This document shows positions 6,834-13,556 of a DNA stretch of 26,729 nucleotides, piece by piece. The notes under the pieces were generated by a model. It worked only from the letters and a program-made list of their open reading frames with translations. It searched no databases and was not told the DNA's origin. Each line of letters starts with the position of its first letter. Within the stretch, counting starts at the first letter, position 1. The position numbers and the translations under genes are program-made. The DNA comes from Phenylobacterium sp. CCH9-H3 (GTDB lineage Bacteria > Pseudomonadota > Alphaproteobacteria > Caulobacterales > Caulobacteraceae). Where the stretch lies: contig NZ_LSJI01000207.1 of the NCBI RefSeq assembly GCF_001557235.1, positions 1-26,729 on the forward strand, read 5' to 3'.

Positions 6834-7882
6834 TGAACGGCTGGGATCTCCTCGTCGACCGGGCGGACCTGCGCAAGACGAGTCTCGTACCGACCGACGT
6901 CGAGGTCCCGCTGGCCGAGGGGGAGGCGCTGCTGGAGGTCGAGAGCTTCGCCCTGACCGCCAACAACGTCACCTATGGCGCGGCGGGGGATCAGCTCGGC
7001 TACTGGAAGTTCTTCCCGGCGCCGGAGGGCCAGGGGCGGATCCCGGTCTGGGGCTTTGCGCGGGTGGTGCGGTCCAACGCGGCCGATGCGCCGGTGGGGC
7101 TGCGCTTGTTCGGCTACTGGCCCATGTCCAGCTACACCGTGGCGCGCCTGCAGAAGCGGCCCGCCGGCTATGTGGAGGTCTCGGCGCACCGGGCGGAGCT
7201 GCCGCCCACCTACAACGCCTACCAGGTCGCCGAGCCAGCGGCGGACGATGACTGGCGCTCGCTATTGAGGCCGCTCCTGATGACCAGCTTCCTGCTGGAC
7301 GACCAGCTTTCGGACTTGCCGCTGAAGACCCTGGTGCTCTCCAGCGCCTCCAGCAAGACGGCCATGGGCCTGGCGTGGCTGGCGCGTCGGCGGGGCGTGA
7401 AGGTGATCGGCCTGACCTCGCCGGCGTATGTGGACCTGCTGAAAGCGACCAAGCTGTACGACGAGGTGGTCACCTACGACGATATCCGCGGGCTGAAGGC
7501 GGAAGGCCCGGCCGCCTATGTGGACTTCGCCGGCCGCAGCTCGGTGAGCAAGGACGTGCACGAGACGCTGGGCGAGGCGCTCCAGGCCAGCCTGATCGTC
7601 GGCGTCACCCACTGGGAGGCCCGGGGCGGACCGCCGCAGACCGTGGGACCGGCGCCGAGATTCTTCTTCGCGCCCGACCGCATCCGCCAGCGGGTGAAGG
7701 ACTGGGGCGGGCCCGAGCTGGACGCCCGCTTCCAGGCGGCGCTCACCGCCTTCATCGCCGGCAATCCTTGGCTCAAGCTCAAGCGGCACGCGGGGCCACA
7801 GGCGCTGCAGGCGCTCTACGACCGGGTGGTCGCGGGCAAGGTCAGCCCGGACGAGGGGCACATCGTCCGACCCAAGGCCTAG
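6833..7882 (+). CDS. DUF2855 family protein
   Basis: 349 aa protein of the DUF2855 family, which resembles the medium-chain dehydrogenase/reductase (quinone oxidoreductase) fold but has no established reaction. The N-terminal half has LLEVESFALTANNVTYG, typical of the MDR GroES-like start, and WGFARVV. A Rossmann-like strand-turn-helix follows at about 163-185 (LVLSSASSKTAMGLAWL), where the usual GxGxxG is replaced by a Ser/Ala-rich loop, then VKVIGLTS. The ATG shares its A with the last base of the dioxygenase TGA, so the two are translationally coupled and probably act on the same pathway, for example on the aldehyde or ketone made by C=C cleavage (inference). Its TAG stop lies inside a CTAG shared with the converging serine hydrolase gene. 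Confidence 0.85.
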   Translation: MNGWDLLVDRADLRKTSLVPTDVEVPLAEGEALLEVESFALTANNVTYGAAGDQLGYWKFFPAPEGQGRIPVWGFARVVRSNAADAPVGLRLFGYWPMSSYTVARLQKRPAGYVEVSAHRAELPPTYNAYQVAEPAADDDWRSLLRPLLMTSFLLDDQLSDLPLKTLVLSSASSKTAMGLAWLARRRGVKVIGLTSPAYVDLLKATKLYDEVVTYDDIRGLKAEGPAAYVDFAGRSSVSKDVHETLGEALQASLIVGVTHWEARGGPPQTVGPAPRFFFAPDRIRQRVKDWGGPELDARFQAALTAFIAGNPWLKLKRHAGPQALQALYDRVVAGKVSPDEGHIVRPKA

Positions 7883-9375
7883 CTCGAGAACTCGACCATC
7901 TGCATCGTGGCGGGGGTGGTCGGGGCGAGGGTGATGCGCACCCGCAGCGTCCCGCGCTCGCAGGGCAGGGTGAGCATGGTCGACATGGCGTTGTCGGCGA
8001 CGATCGGCTCGGGCGCTCGGCAGACGCCCAGCTTGGCCTTCAGCTCGGCGATCTCGGCGTTGCGGCGGGGGGCGTCCCGATCCAGCAGCACGTTCATGGC
8101 CAGCGCCTCCCGGGCGGCCAGCACGTCGCCGGCGGCATAGATCCGCTGGACCGCGGCCGCCATGGTGGTGAGGCCCGGGCTGGGCGGCTGGGTGCGCACC
8201 GGGAACGCGCCGGAGGTCACCAGCTTGATCGCCGCCTCGCGCACCGTGGCCGACACCGGGGCATAGGTGAGGTTGGCGAAGGCGAAGACGCCGACGCCGC
8301 GCTGGGGCAGCATCAGGACGTTGGAGCCGTAACCCGGCAGGCCGCCCGAGTGGGTGAAGTGCGGGCCCAGCACACAGTCCGAATAGACGATGGTCCCCAT
8401 GCCGTAGGCCCGGGCCCGATCGCAATCTGCCGGGTCGCTGCGATTGGCGCGGCCCGCGACGCCCAGGAAGTTCTGGCCCCGAACGATCTCGCGGATGCTG
8501 GAGCGCTTGAGGATGCCGTCCTCGGGCCCGTCGCGCGGCGGCCAGGCGGCGAGCTCCCAGGCCATGTAGCGGGCGTAGTCGTTGGCGGTGGTCATCAACC
8601 CGCCCATGGCCCCGAAGGCGCCGGGGCCCAGGGACGGCTCCTCCACCCAGGTGTCCTCCTGCCAGCGGTAGCCGACGGCCCGCCGCGCGGCGGGCGCCTT
8701 GGCCACGTCGTATCCCGTCGAAGCCATGCCCAGCGGTTTCAGGAACGCCGTCTCGACGTAGTCGGCATAGTTCATGCCCGCCGCGTTGGTCACGGCGCGG
8801 CCGGCGAGGGCGTAGCCGAAGTTCGAGTACTCGAAGGCCATGCCAGGGGCTCGCGAGAACGGCACGCCGGCCGCCACGAACCGCGAGAAGTCCGCCTCGG
8901 ACATGTCGAGCTGGCGGTCGCCCCAAGGGTCGTCGGTGACGAAGCCGGCGTTGTGGGTGAACAGGTCGCGGACGGTGATCCTGGGGCTGTCGGTGGTGGG
9001 GTACTTCAGGGCCTTGAGCTGGGGGATCACCGTCTCGGCAGGGGCGTCGAGGCGCAGCTTGCCGTCGTCGCGCAGCTTCAGGGCGGCGAGCGCCGTGAAG
9101 TTCTTGGACATGGAGGCAATGCGGAAGATCGTGTCGGCGGTGACGGGCGCCTTCGAGGCCGTGTCCTGCACGCCCAGCGTCCGGACGTAGACGAGCTTGC
9201 CGTCGGCCACCACGCCATAGACCAGGCCCGGGGCGTGGCGCTCCTTCATGAAGGCCTCGAACAGCGGGTCGATCGTCGCCATCGCGGCCTTCTGGGCCTC
9301 GGTCTGGGCCGCCGCTGGCGCGGCCAGCCCCAGGGCGAGCGCCAGCGCCGTCGCCAATCCCTTGAACCCCGCCAT
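7879..9375 (-). CDS. Exported serine hydrolase, beta-lactamase/PBP (class C) fold
   Basis: 498 aa. An Ala/Leu-rich signal peptide spans about 1-23 (ending AAAQT), so the protein is periplasmic. The serine beta-lactamase-like domain shows SMSK (Ser88 nucleophile, Lys91), YSN (183-185) and HSGG (342-345, the KTG equivalent). These three motifs define the class C / esterase EstB / D-aminopeptidase group. About 100 extra C-terminal residues, with a Cys pair (VCRAPEP and LPCERG), may form a beta-rich accessory domain. The start is ATG 9375, with GGAGG 5 nt upstream; the frame extends 18 codons further without need. True beta-lactamase activity is unlikely; an esterase or peptidase role is more usual for such genes. 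It converges on the DUF2855 gene with a shared stop. Confidence 0.88.
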   Translation of the reverse strand: MAGFKGLATALALALGLAAPAAAQTEAQKAAMATIDPLFEAFMKERHAPGLVYGVVADGKLVYVRTLGVQDTASKAPVTADTIFRIASMSKNFTALAALKLRDDGKLRLDAPAETVIPQLKALKYPTTDSPRITVRDLFTHNAGFVTDDPWGDRQLDMSEADFSRFVAAGVPFSRAPGMAFEYSNFGYALAGRAVTNAAGMNYADYVETAFLKPLGMASTGYDVAKAPAARRAVGYRWQEDTWVEEPSLGPGAFGAMGGLMTTANDYARYMAWELAAWPPRDGPEDGILKRSSIREIVRGQNFLGVAGRANRSDPADCDRARAYGMGTIVYSDCVLGPHFTHSGGLPGYGSNVLMLPQRGVGVFAFANLTYAPVSATVREAAIKLVTSGAFPVRTQPPSPGLTTMAAAVQRIYAAGDVLAAREALAMNVLLDRDAPRRNAEIAELKAKLGVCRAPEPIVADNAMSTMLTLPCERGTLRVRITLAPTTPATMQMVEFSS

Positions 9376-9440
9376 CCGATCCTCCCCAAAACGTCCGCCG
9401 ATGCGACGCGGCGGCGGCCGGCAAGTCAAGGCGGACCCGA

Positions 9441-9475
9441 CGATAGTTCATATAAATGTATTGCATAAATACTGG
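9441..9475. promoter_or_regulatory. AT-rich divergent promoter region with inverted repeat
   Basis: This is the most AT-rich stretch in the left half of the window, between the serine hydrolase (-) and the RTX-like gene (+). A perfect inverted repeat GTATT (9458-9462) / AATAC (9468-9472) with a 5-bp spacer overlaps TATAAATG-like sequence. It is a likely promoter or operator region for one or both genes; exact -35 and -10 boxes cannot be fixed. Confidence 0.4.
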
Positions 9476-9534
9476 ACTCTTGCCGCGCTTCACGGCACAG
9501 CTTCGCCCTCTCAGGGGGAATTCAGGAGCAGAGT

Positions 9535-10176
9535 ATGCCTACCCTAGATCCCAATTCCGCGACCTCCAGCGGGGTGTTGCCGAACACCGGCGTCGTGCCG
9601 TTGCCGGCCGACGCCCTGCCGGCGCCCGTGCCTGGCCAGATCGAACCCGTGCCCGGCGACAGCGGGCGCTTGCGTATCGTGACCGGGACGGACGCCGACG
9701 ACGTCCTCACGCTGGACGGCCTGTTCGCGTTCGGCGGCAAGGGCGCGGACACCTTCGTCCTCACCTCGGTCGGCGCGGACGACGATGGCCCCGAGAACCT
9801 CGGGACCGTCATGGACCTCAGCGCCGAGGACAAGATCGACCTCAGCCAGCTGGGCCCGAACGCCGCGATCCTCGGCCGCGAGGCCGACGGCAAGGGCGGT
9901 GAGCGCATCTCCATCGACTTCGATGGCGACGGCGATGAGGACGGCTTCGTCACCGCCTTCGAGAACGGCGCCCCGGCGCCGGACGACGCGGGCGTCGTGC
10001 CGGGCGATGATGGCGAATTCCACATCCTGCCGTTCCCGATGCCGGGCGACGGCGAGTTCCACATCCTGCCGTACCCGATGCCCGGCGACGGCGAGGTCGG
10101 CGTCTACTCGGCGGTGGAGGTCAGCACCGACACCTTCGTCGCCCTGACCGGCATGACGCTGGACTGGATCGCCTAG
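9535..10176 (+). CDS. RTX-like acidic repeat protein, possibly type I secreted
   Basis: 213 aa, strongly acidic, function unknown. Residues about 50-110 resemble the end of the serralysin/RTX C-terminal domain: GTDADDVLTLDG, GGKGADTFVLTS and MDLSAEDKIDLSQL correspond to the usual GGxGxDTFVF...DKIDLS pattern. DFDGDGDEDGF (about 128-138) looks like a Ca-binding loop. A 13-14-residue tandem repeat follows, and the chain ends in hydrophobic TFVALTGMTLDWIA. There is no Sec signal peptide, which fits ABC-type (type I) export with an uncleaved C-terminal signal, but no exporter gene is in the window. AGGAG lies 6 nt before the ATG. The alkylsulfatase gene follows after 57 bp. The family assignment is partial and the role unknown. 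Confidence 0.75.
   Translation: MPTLDPNSATSSGVLPNTGVVPLPADALPAPVPGQIEPVPGDSGRLRIVTGTDADDVLTLDGLFAFGGKGADTFVLTSVGADDDGPENLGTVMDLSAEDKIDLSQLGPNAAILGREADGKGGERISIDFDGDGDEDGFVTAFENGAPAPDDAGVVPGDDGEFHILPFPMPGDGEFHILPYPMPGDGEVGVYSAVEVSTDTFVALTGMTLDWIA
10000..10095 (+). repeat. In-frame tandem repeat, about 2.4 units of 39-42 bp
   Basis: Unit 1 (10000-10041) encodes PGDDGEFHILPFPM, unit 2 (10042-10080) PGDGEFHILPYPM, and a third partial unit (10081-10095) begins PGDGE. The units differ by one codon and a few bases, so recent slippage or unequal crossing-over is likely and copy number may vary between strains. Confidence 0.85.
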
Positions 10177-10190
10177 CGGTTGGTTGCCAA

Positions 10191-10227
10191 GCCTCCCGGC
10201 CCCGGGCATGGCTCGGGGACGGGAGGC
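10191..10227 (+). terminator. Strong hairpin overlapping the alkylsulfatase ribosome-binding site
   Basis: GCCTCCCG (10191-10198) pairs with CGGGAGGC (10220-10227), and CCCCG (10200-10204) with CGGGG (10214-10218). Together they form a GC stem of about 13 bp with one G/A mismatch and a 9-nt loop, followed by GTTT. It reads as a terminator for the RTX-like gene, but its 3' arm is also the Shine-Dalgarno (GGGAGG, 10221-10226) of the next gene, so it could control that gene's translation. Confidence 0.65.
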
Positions 10228-10233
10228 GTTTCC

Positions 10234-12111
10234 ATGAAGAAGAAACTCATCGTCGCCGCCGGCGCGCTGGCGCTGGCCCTTCCGGCTGCGGCCGCCGGGC
10301 CGGACTTGAACGATCGCCAGGACTTCGCCTTCGCGGACCGCGGCTTCGTCGCCACACGGGCCGACCCACAGATCAAGGCCGCCGACGGCCGGGTGGTCTG
10401 GGATCTTTCCGCCTACGAGTTCCTGAAGGCTCCGGCGCCCGCCAGCGTGAACCCCAGCCTCTGGCGCCAGTCGCAACTGCTGGCAAAGCACGGCCTGTTC
10501 GAGGTGACCAAAGGGGTCTGGCAGGTCCGCGGCTTCGACCTCGCCAACGCCACCTTTATCGCCGGCAGGACGGGCTGGATCGTGATCGATCCGCTGACCT
10601 CCGCCGAGACGGCGAAGGCGGCCCTGGACCTAGCCAACGAGAAGCTGGGCGCCCGGCCCGTGGTGGCGCTGATCTACACGCACAGCCATGTGGACCACTT
10701 CGGGGGCGCGCGCGGCATGGTCGCCCAGCCGGACGTGGACTCCGGCAAGGTCCAGGTGATCGGGCCGCAGGGTTTCCTGGAGCACGCGGTCAGCGAGAAC
10801 ATCATCGCGGGCGCGGCCATGCAGCGCCGGGCGACGTTCCAGTTCGGCTCGCTGCTGCCGAAGGGGTCGGAGGGGCTGGTCAACTCCGGGATCGGCATGG
10901 CCGTGGCCCCGGGCACGCAAGGGCTGGTCCCGCCAAACGTGGACATCGCCCGCAGCGGCCAGGAGCTGACGGTCGACGGCGTGCGGATCCAGTTCCAGCT
11001 GACGCCCAACACCGAAGCGCCGGCGGAGATGAACCTCTACTTCCCGGACCTGAATCTGCTGGACCTGGCCGAGAACGCCAACGCCACGATGCACAATGTG
11101 CTGACGCCGCGCGGCGCCCTGGTGCGGGACGCCAAGGAGTGGGCGGGCTACCTGACCGAGTCGATCCGGCTCTATGGCGACAAGTCGGACGTTCTGATGA
11201 CCAGCCACGGCTGGCCGCGGTTCGGCCGGGCCGAGATCGCCGACTATCTCGAGAAGCACCGCGACGCCTACAAATACCTGCACGACCAGTCGGTGCGGCT
11301 GATGAACGACGGCCTGCTGCCGAACGAGATCGCCAACCGGATCCAGCTGCCCGAGGCGTTGGGGGCCGAATGGTACAACCGCGGCTACTACGGCACGATG
11401 AGCTTCAATTCCCGGGCGGTCTATCAGCGCTACATGGGCTGGTACGACGCCAATCCGGTCCACTTGGCGCCGCTGGAGCCCGCGGACGAGGCGGCGCGCT
11501 ACGTGGCCATGATGGGGGGACCCGCGACGGTGCTGGCGGCGGCCCAGGGCGCCTACGACAAGGGCGACGACCGCTGGGCCGGCGAGCTGGCCAACCGCCT
11601 CGTTATGGCCGACGCGAAGAACGCTGCGGCGCGGGAGCTTCTGGCGAAGACCTACGAGCGGCAGGCGGTGGGAGCCGAGAGCGCGATCTGGCGCAACATG
11701 TACCTGACCGGCGCCCGCGAACTGCGAGCCGGCGTCGTGGCGGGCCCAGGTCAGTCGGCCTCGCTGGACTTCATCCGCAACACGCCGACGCCGATGCTGC
11801 TGGACCTCCTGGCGGTGCGGCTCGATCCGGCGAAGTCGAAGGGCGGGGAGGTGGCCGTCGATCTGGTCTTCCCAGACCGCAACGAGCGGTTCCGCCTGCG
11901 CGTGAAGCACGACGTCCTGACCTACGAGGCCGATCCGAAGGGTGGCGCCGCCGCCGGGACGTTCGCCATGCCCCGCGCCCAGTTCCTCGCCGGCGCCCTG
12001 GCGGGCGCCGACCTCTCAGGTCAGGCCACGGCAGGCGACAAGACCGCCCTGGCAAGGCTGCTGGGCATGCTCTCGGCGCCGCGAGCGGGCTTCCCGATCG
12101 TGACGCGGTAG
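10234..12111 (+). CDS. SdsA1-type (class III) linear alkylsulfatase, exported
   Basis: 625 aa. Signal peptide at 1-21 (MKKKLIVAAGALALALPAAA). A binuclear-zinc metallo-beta-lactamase domain follows, then a helical dimerisation domain and a C-terminal SCP2-like domain (about 500-625). The motif THSHVDHFGG supplies His150, His152, Asp154 and His155; Glu261, Glu280 and His325 complete the site. These seven match the recalled ligands of Pseudomonas SdsA1 (169, 171, 173, 174, 280, 299, 344) at a constant offset of 19. LAENANATMHNVLTPRGA is a family hallmark. The enzyme would hydrolyse SDS-like alkyl sulfates to alcohol and sulfate in the periplasm. The start is ATG 10234, with GGGAGG 7 nt upstream. 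That ribosome-binding site is inside the preceding hairpin. Confidence 0.93.
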   Translation: MKKKLIVAAGALALALPAAAAGPDLNDRQDFAFADRGFVATRADPQIKAADGRVVWDLSAYEFLKAPAPASVNPSLWRQSQLLAKHGLFEVTKGVWQVRGFDLANATFIAGRTGWIVIDPLTSAETAKAALDLANEKLGARPVVALIYTHSHVDHFGGARGMVAQPDVDSGKVQVIGPQGFLEHAVSENIIAGAAMQRRATFQFGSLLPKGSEGLVNSGIGMAVAPGTQGLVPPNVDIARSGQELTVDGVRIQFQLTPNTEAPAEMNLYFPDLNLLDLAENANATMHNVLTPRGALVRDAKEWAGYLTESIRLYGDKSDVLMTSHGWPRFGRAEIADYLEKHRDAYKYLHDQSVRLMNDGLLPNEIANRIQLPEALGAEWYNRGYYGTMSFNSRAVYQRYMGWYDANPVHLAPLEPADEAARYVAMMGGPATVLAAAQGAYDKGDDRWAGELANRLVMADAKNAAARELLAKTYERQAVGAESAIWRNMYLTGARELRAGVVAGPGQSASLDFIRNTPTPMLLDLLAVRLDPAKSKGGEVAVDLVFPDRNERFRLRVKHDVLTYEADPKGGAAAGTFAMPRAQFLAGALAGADLSGQATAGDKTALARLLGMLSAPRAGFPIVTR

Positions 12112-12184
12112 GAGCGCTGAGGTGGCCACTTCGGTGCGACTGGACCGTGACAGCGGCGCTTTCAGCGGTTATGGACGCTGCATC

Positions 12185-12259
12185 ATGAGCCTGCGCCTCG
12201 CCCTCGCTTCGAAGGTAGCCGCCGCCCGTCCGGGGCGTCGCGAGGTCGTGCGCAGCTAG
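12185..12259 (+). CDS. Possible 24-aa leader peptide
   Basis: ATG to TAG encodes a basic peptide beginning MSLRLALASK and ending RREVVRS, with five Arg and five Ala in 24 residues. The start overlaps the stop of a 5-codon ORF (ATGGACGCT..., ATGA). I see no clear Shine-Dalgarno, so translation is uncertain. Its stop lies inside a 12-bp palindrome. Confidence 0.2.
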   Translation: MSLRLALASKVAAARPGRREVVRS

Positions 12260-12291
12260 CTGCTCACCCCGCCCGATCCCCCGCAAACCCC

Positions 12292-12336
12292 GCGGATGGA
12301 TCGGCAAGAGACCCCTCCATCCGCCAGCCGATGGAG
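12292..12336 (+). promoter_or_regulatory. Two mutually exclusive stems, one hiding the ribosome-binding site
   Basis: Stem A pairs GCGGATGGA (12292-12300) with TCCATCCGC (12316-12324). Stem B pairs CTCCATC (12315-12321) with GATGGAG (12330-12336). The 12316-12321 segment is used by both, so only one can form. Stem B covers the GGAG Shine-Dalgarno (12333-12336), 5 nt before the ATG at 12342. Stem A would be the open, translated state. Confidence 0.5.
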
Positions 12337-12341
12337 TTCCC

Positions 12342-13556
12342 ATGACCGCCTGGACCGACCGCTTCAGTGAACGGATGGCGCATGTGCGCGCCTCCGAGAT
12401 CCGCGAGCTGCTGAAGCTGCTCGACCAGCCCGACATCCTCTCGTTCGCCGGCGGCATTCCCGATCCGGTGCTGTTTCCCACCGAGCGCATCGCGGCCCTC
12501 TATGCCGAGGTGCTGGCCGAGGCGGGGGCCCAGGCGCTGCAGTATTCGGTGAGCGAGGGCCTGCCGGACCTGCGCCGCTGGATCGCCGCGCGGATGACCG
12601 CGGACGGAACGCCCTGCGACGAGGGCAACATCGTCATCACGGCAGGCTCGCAGCAGGCCTTGGACCTGATCGGCAAGCTGTTCCTCAGCCGGGGGTCGAC
12701 GGTGATGGTCGAGCGGCCGACCTACATGGGCGCACTCGGGGCCTTCAACGCCTACGAGCCGGCCTATGCCGACCTGTCGGGCGAGGTCCCGGCGGGGGCG
12801 CGGTTGGCCTATGTGGTCCCCGACTTCGCCAACCCGTCGGGCCGCACCATGCCGCGGCGCGAGCGTGAGCGGCTGCTGGCGCGCGCGGAGGCCCATGACC
12901 TGGTGGTGGTCGAGGACGGCGCCTATCGCGACCTGCGGTTCGCGGGGACCGCCGAGCCGTCGCTGATCGCGCTGGATGTGGCCCGGTCGGGCGGGATCGA
13001 GAACGCTCGAACGCTCTATTGCGGCACCTTCTCCAAGACCCTGTCGCCGGCCCTGCGGCTGGGCTGGGTCTGCGCGCCGCGGGCGGTCATCGACAAGCTG
13101 GTGCTGCTGAAGCAGGGCTGCGACCTGCACGTCTCGACGATCAACCAGATGGTGGCCGCCCGCGTCGTCGCCGAGGGCTTCGATGGACACCTGGAGCGCC
13201 TGCGGGCGCACTACCGGGAGCGGGCCTCGGCCATGCAGACCGCGCTGGCCCGGCACATGCCGATGGGCGTGACCTGGTCCAAGCCGCAGGGCGGCATGTT
13301 CGTCTGGCTGCAGCTTCCGGAGGGACTGGACGGCGCGCAACTCCTGGAGGCGGCCCTGGCCGAAGAGCGTGTGGCCTTCGTGCCCGGCGCCCCGTTCTTC
13401 GCGGTCGGCCCCGAGGCGAACACCCTGCGGCTCAGCTACTCCCTGCCGTCCCCGGCCGACATCGACGAGGGCGTGCGGCGGCTGGGCCGGCTGGTCGAGG
13501 GGCGGCTGGCCTACGCCGGCTCCAACGCGGCGCGGGCGGCCACGGGGAGGGCATAG
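12342..13556 (+). CDS. PLP-dependent aminotransferase, LysN/2-aminoadipate type
   Basis: 404 aa fold-type I aminotransferase of the LysN / MocR-C-terminal class. LSFAGGIPDPVLFP (33-46) and LQYSVSEGLPDLR (66-78) are hallmarks of this subfamily. FANPSGRTM (162-170) has the Asn that contacts PLP, VVEDGAYRDLRF (189-200) the Asp192/Tyr195 pair, and GTFSKTLSPALRLGW (228-242) the Schiff-base Lys232. NTLRLSYS (360-367) carries the substrate-carboxylate Arg. No HTH domain is attached, so it is a metabolic enzyme, probably for a large hydrophobic or dicarboxylic amino acid. The ATG at 12342 has GGAG 5 nt upstream. Translation may be switched by the preceding paired stems. The last 46 bp overlap the converging flavin monooxygenase gene. 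Confidence 0.9.
   Translation: MTAWTDRFSERMAHVRASEIRELLKLLDQPDILSFAGGIPDPVLFPTERIAALYAEVLAEAGAQALQYSVSEGLPDLRRWIAARMTADGTPCDEGNIVITAGSQQALDLIGKLFLSRGSTVMVERPTYMGALGAFNAYEPAYADLSGEVPAGARLAYVVPDFANPSGRTMPRRERERLLARAEAHDLVVVEDGAYRDLRFAGTAEPSLIALDVARSGGIENARTLYCGTFSKTLSPALRLGWVCAPRAVIDKLVLLKQGCDLHVSTINQMVAARVVAEGFDGHLERLRAHYRERASAMQTALARHMPMGVTWSKPQGGMFVWLQLPEGLDGAQLLEAALAEERVAFVPGAPFFAVGPEANTLRLSYSLPSPADIDEGVRRLGRLVEGRLAYAGSNAARAATGRA

Larger units (their letters stand above)
12112..12341 (+). promoter_or_regulatory. 230-bp structured leader before the aminotransferase
   Basis: There is no long gene here. In order it holds a CAGCG/CGCTG hairpin (12163-12180), a 24-codon ORF (12185-12259), a perfect 12-bp palindrome GCAGCTAGCTGC (12252-12263) centred near that ORF's stop, and two competing stems at 12292-12336. 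The arrangement is that of a translational attenuator or an unknown riboswitch. I could not match it to cobalamin, TPP, SAM-II or glycine riboswitch signatures. Confidence 0.4.

Noticed and set aside
7879..9375. Reading the serine hydrolase as an antibiotic-resistance beta-lactamase
   Set aside because: SxxK, YxN and HSGG fit the wider esterase/peptidase group; the length, the C-terminal domain and HSGG instead of KTG argue against a dedicated AmpC.
7375..9468. Plus-strand open frame of about 700 codons over the serine hydrolase
   Set aside because: Antisense and out-of-frame shadow with Gly/Arg/His-rich content and no domain.
12112..12341. Known riboswitch (cobalamin, TPP, SAM-II, glycine) in the aminotransferase leader
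   Set aside because: I could not find the conserved core sequences of these classes; only the generic competing-stem architecture is supported.
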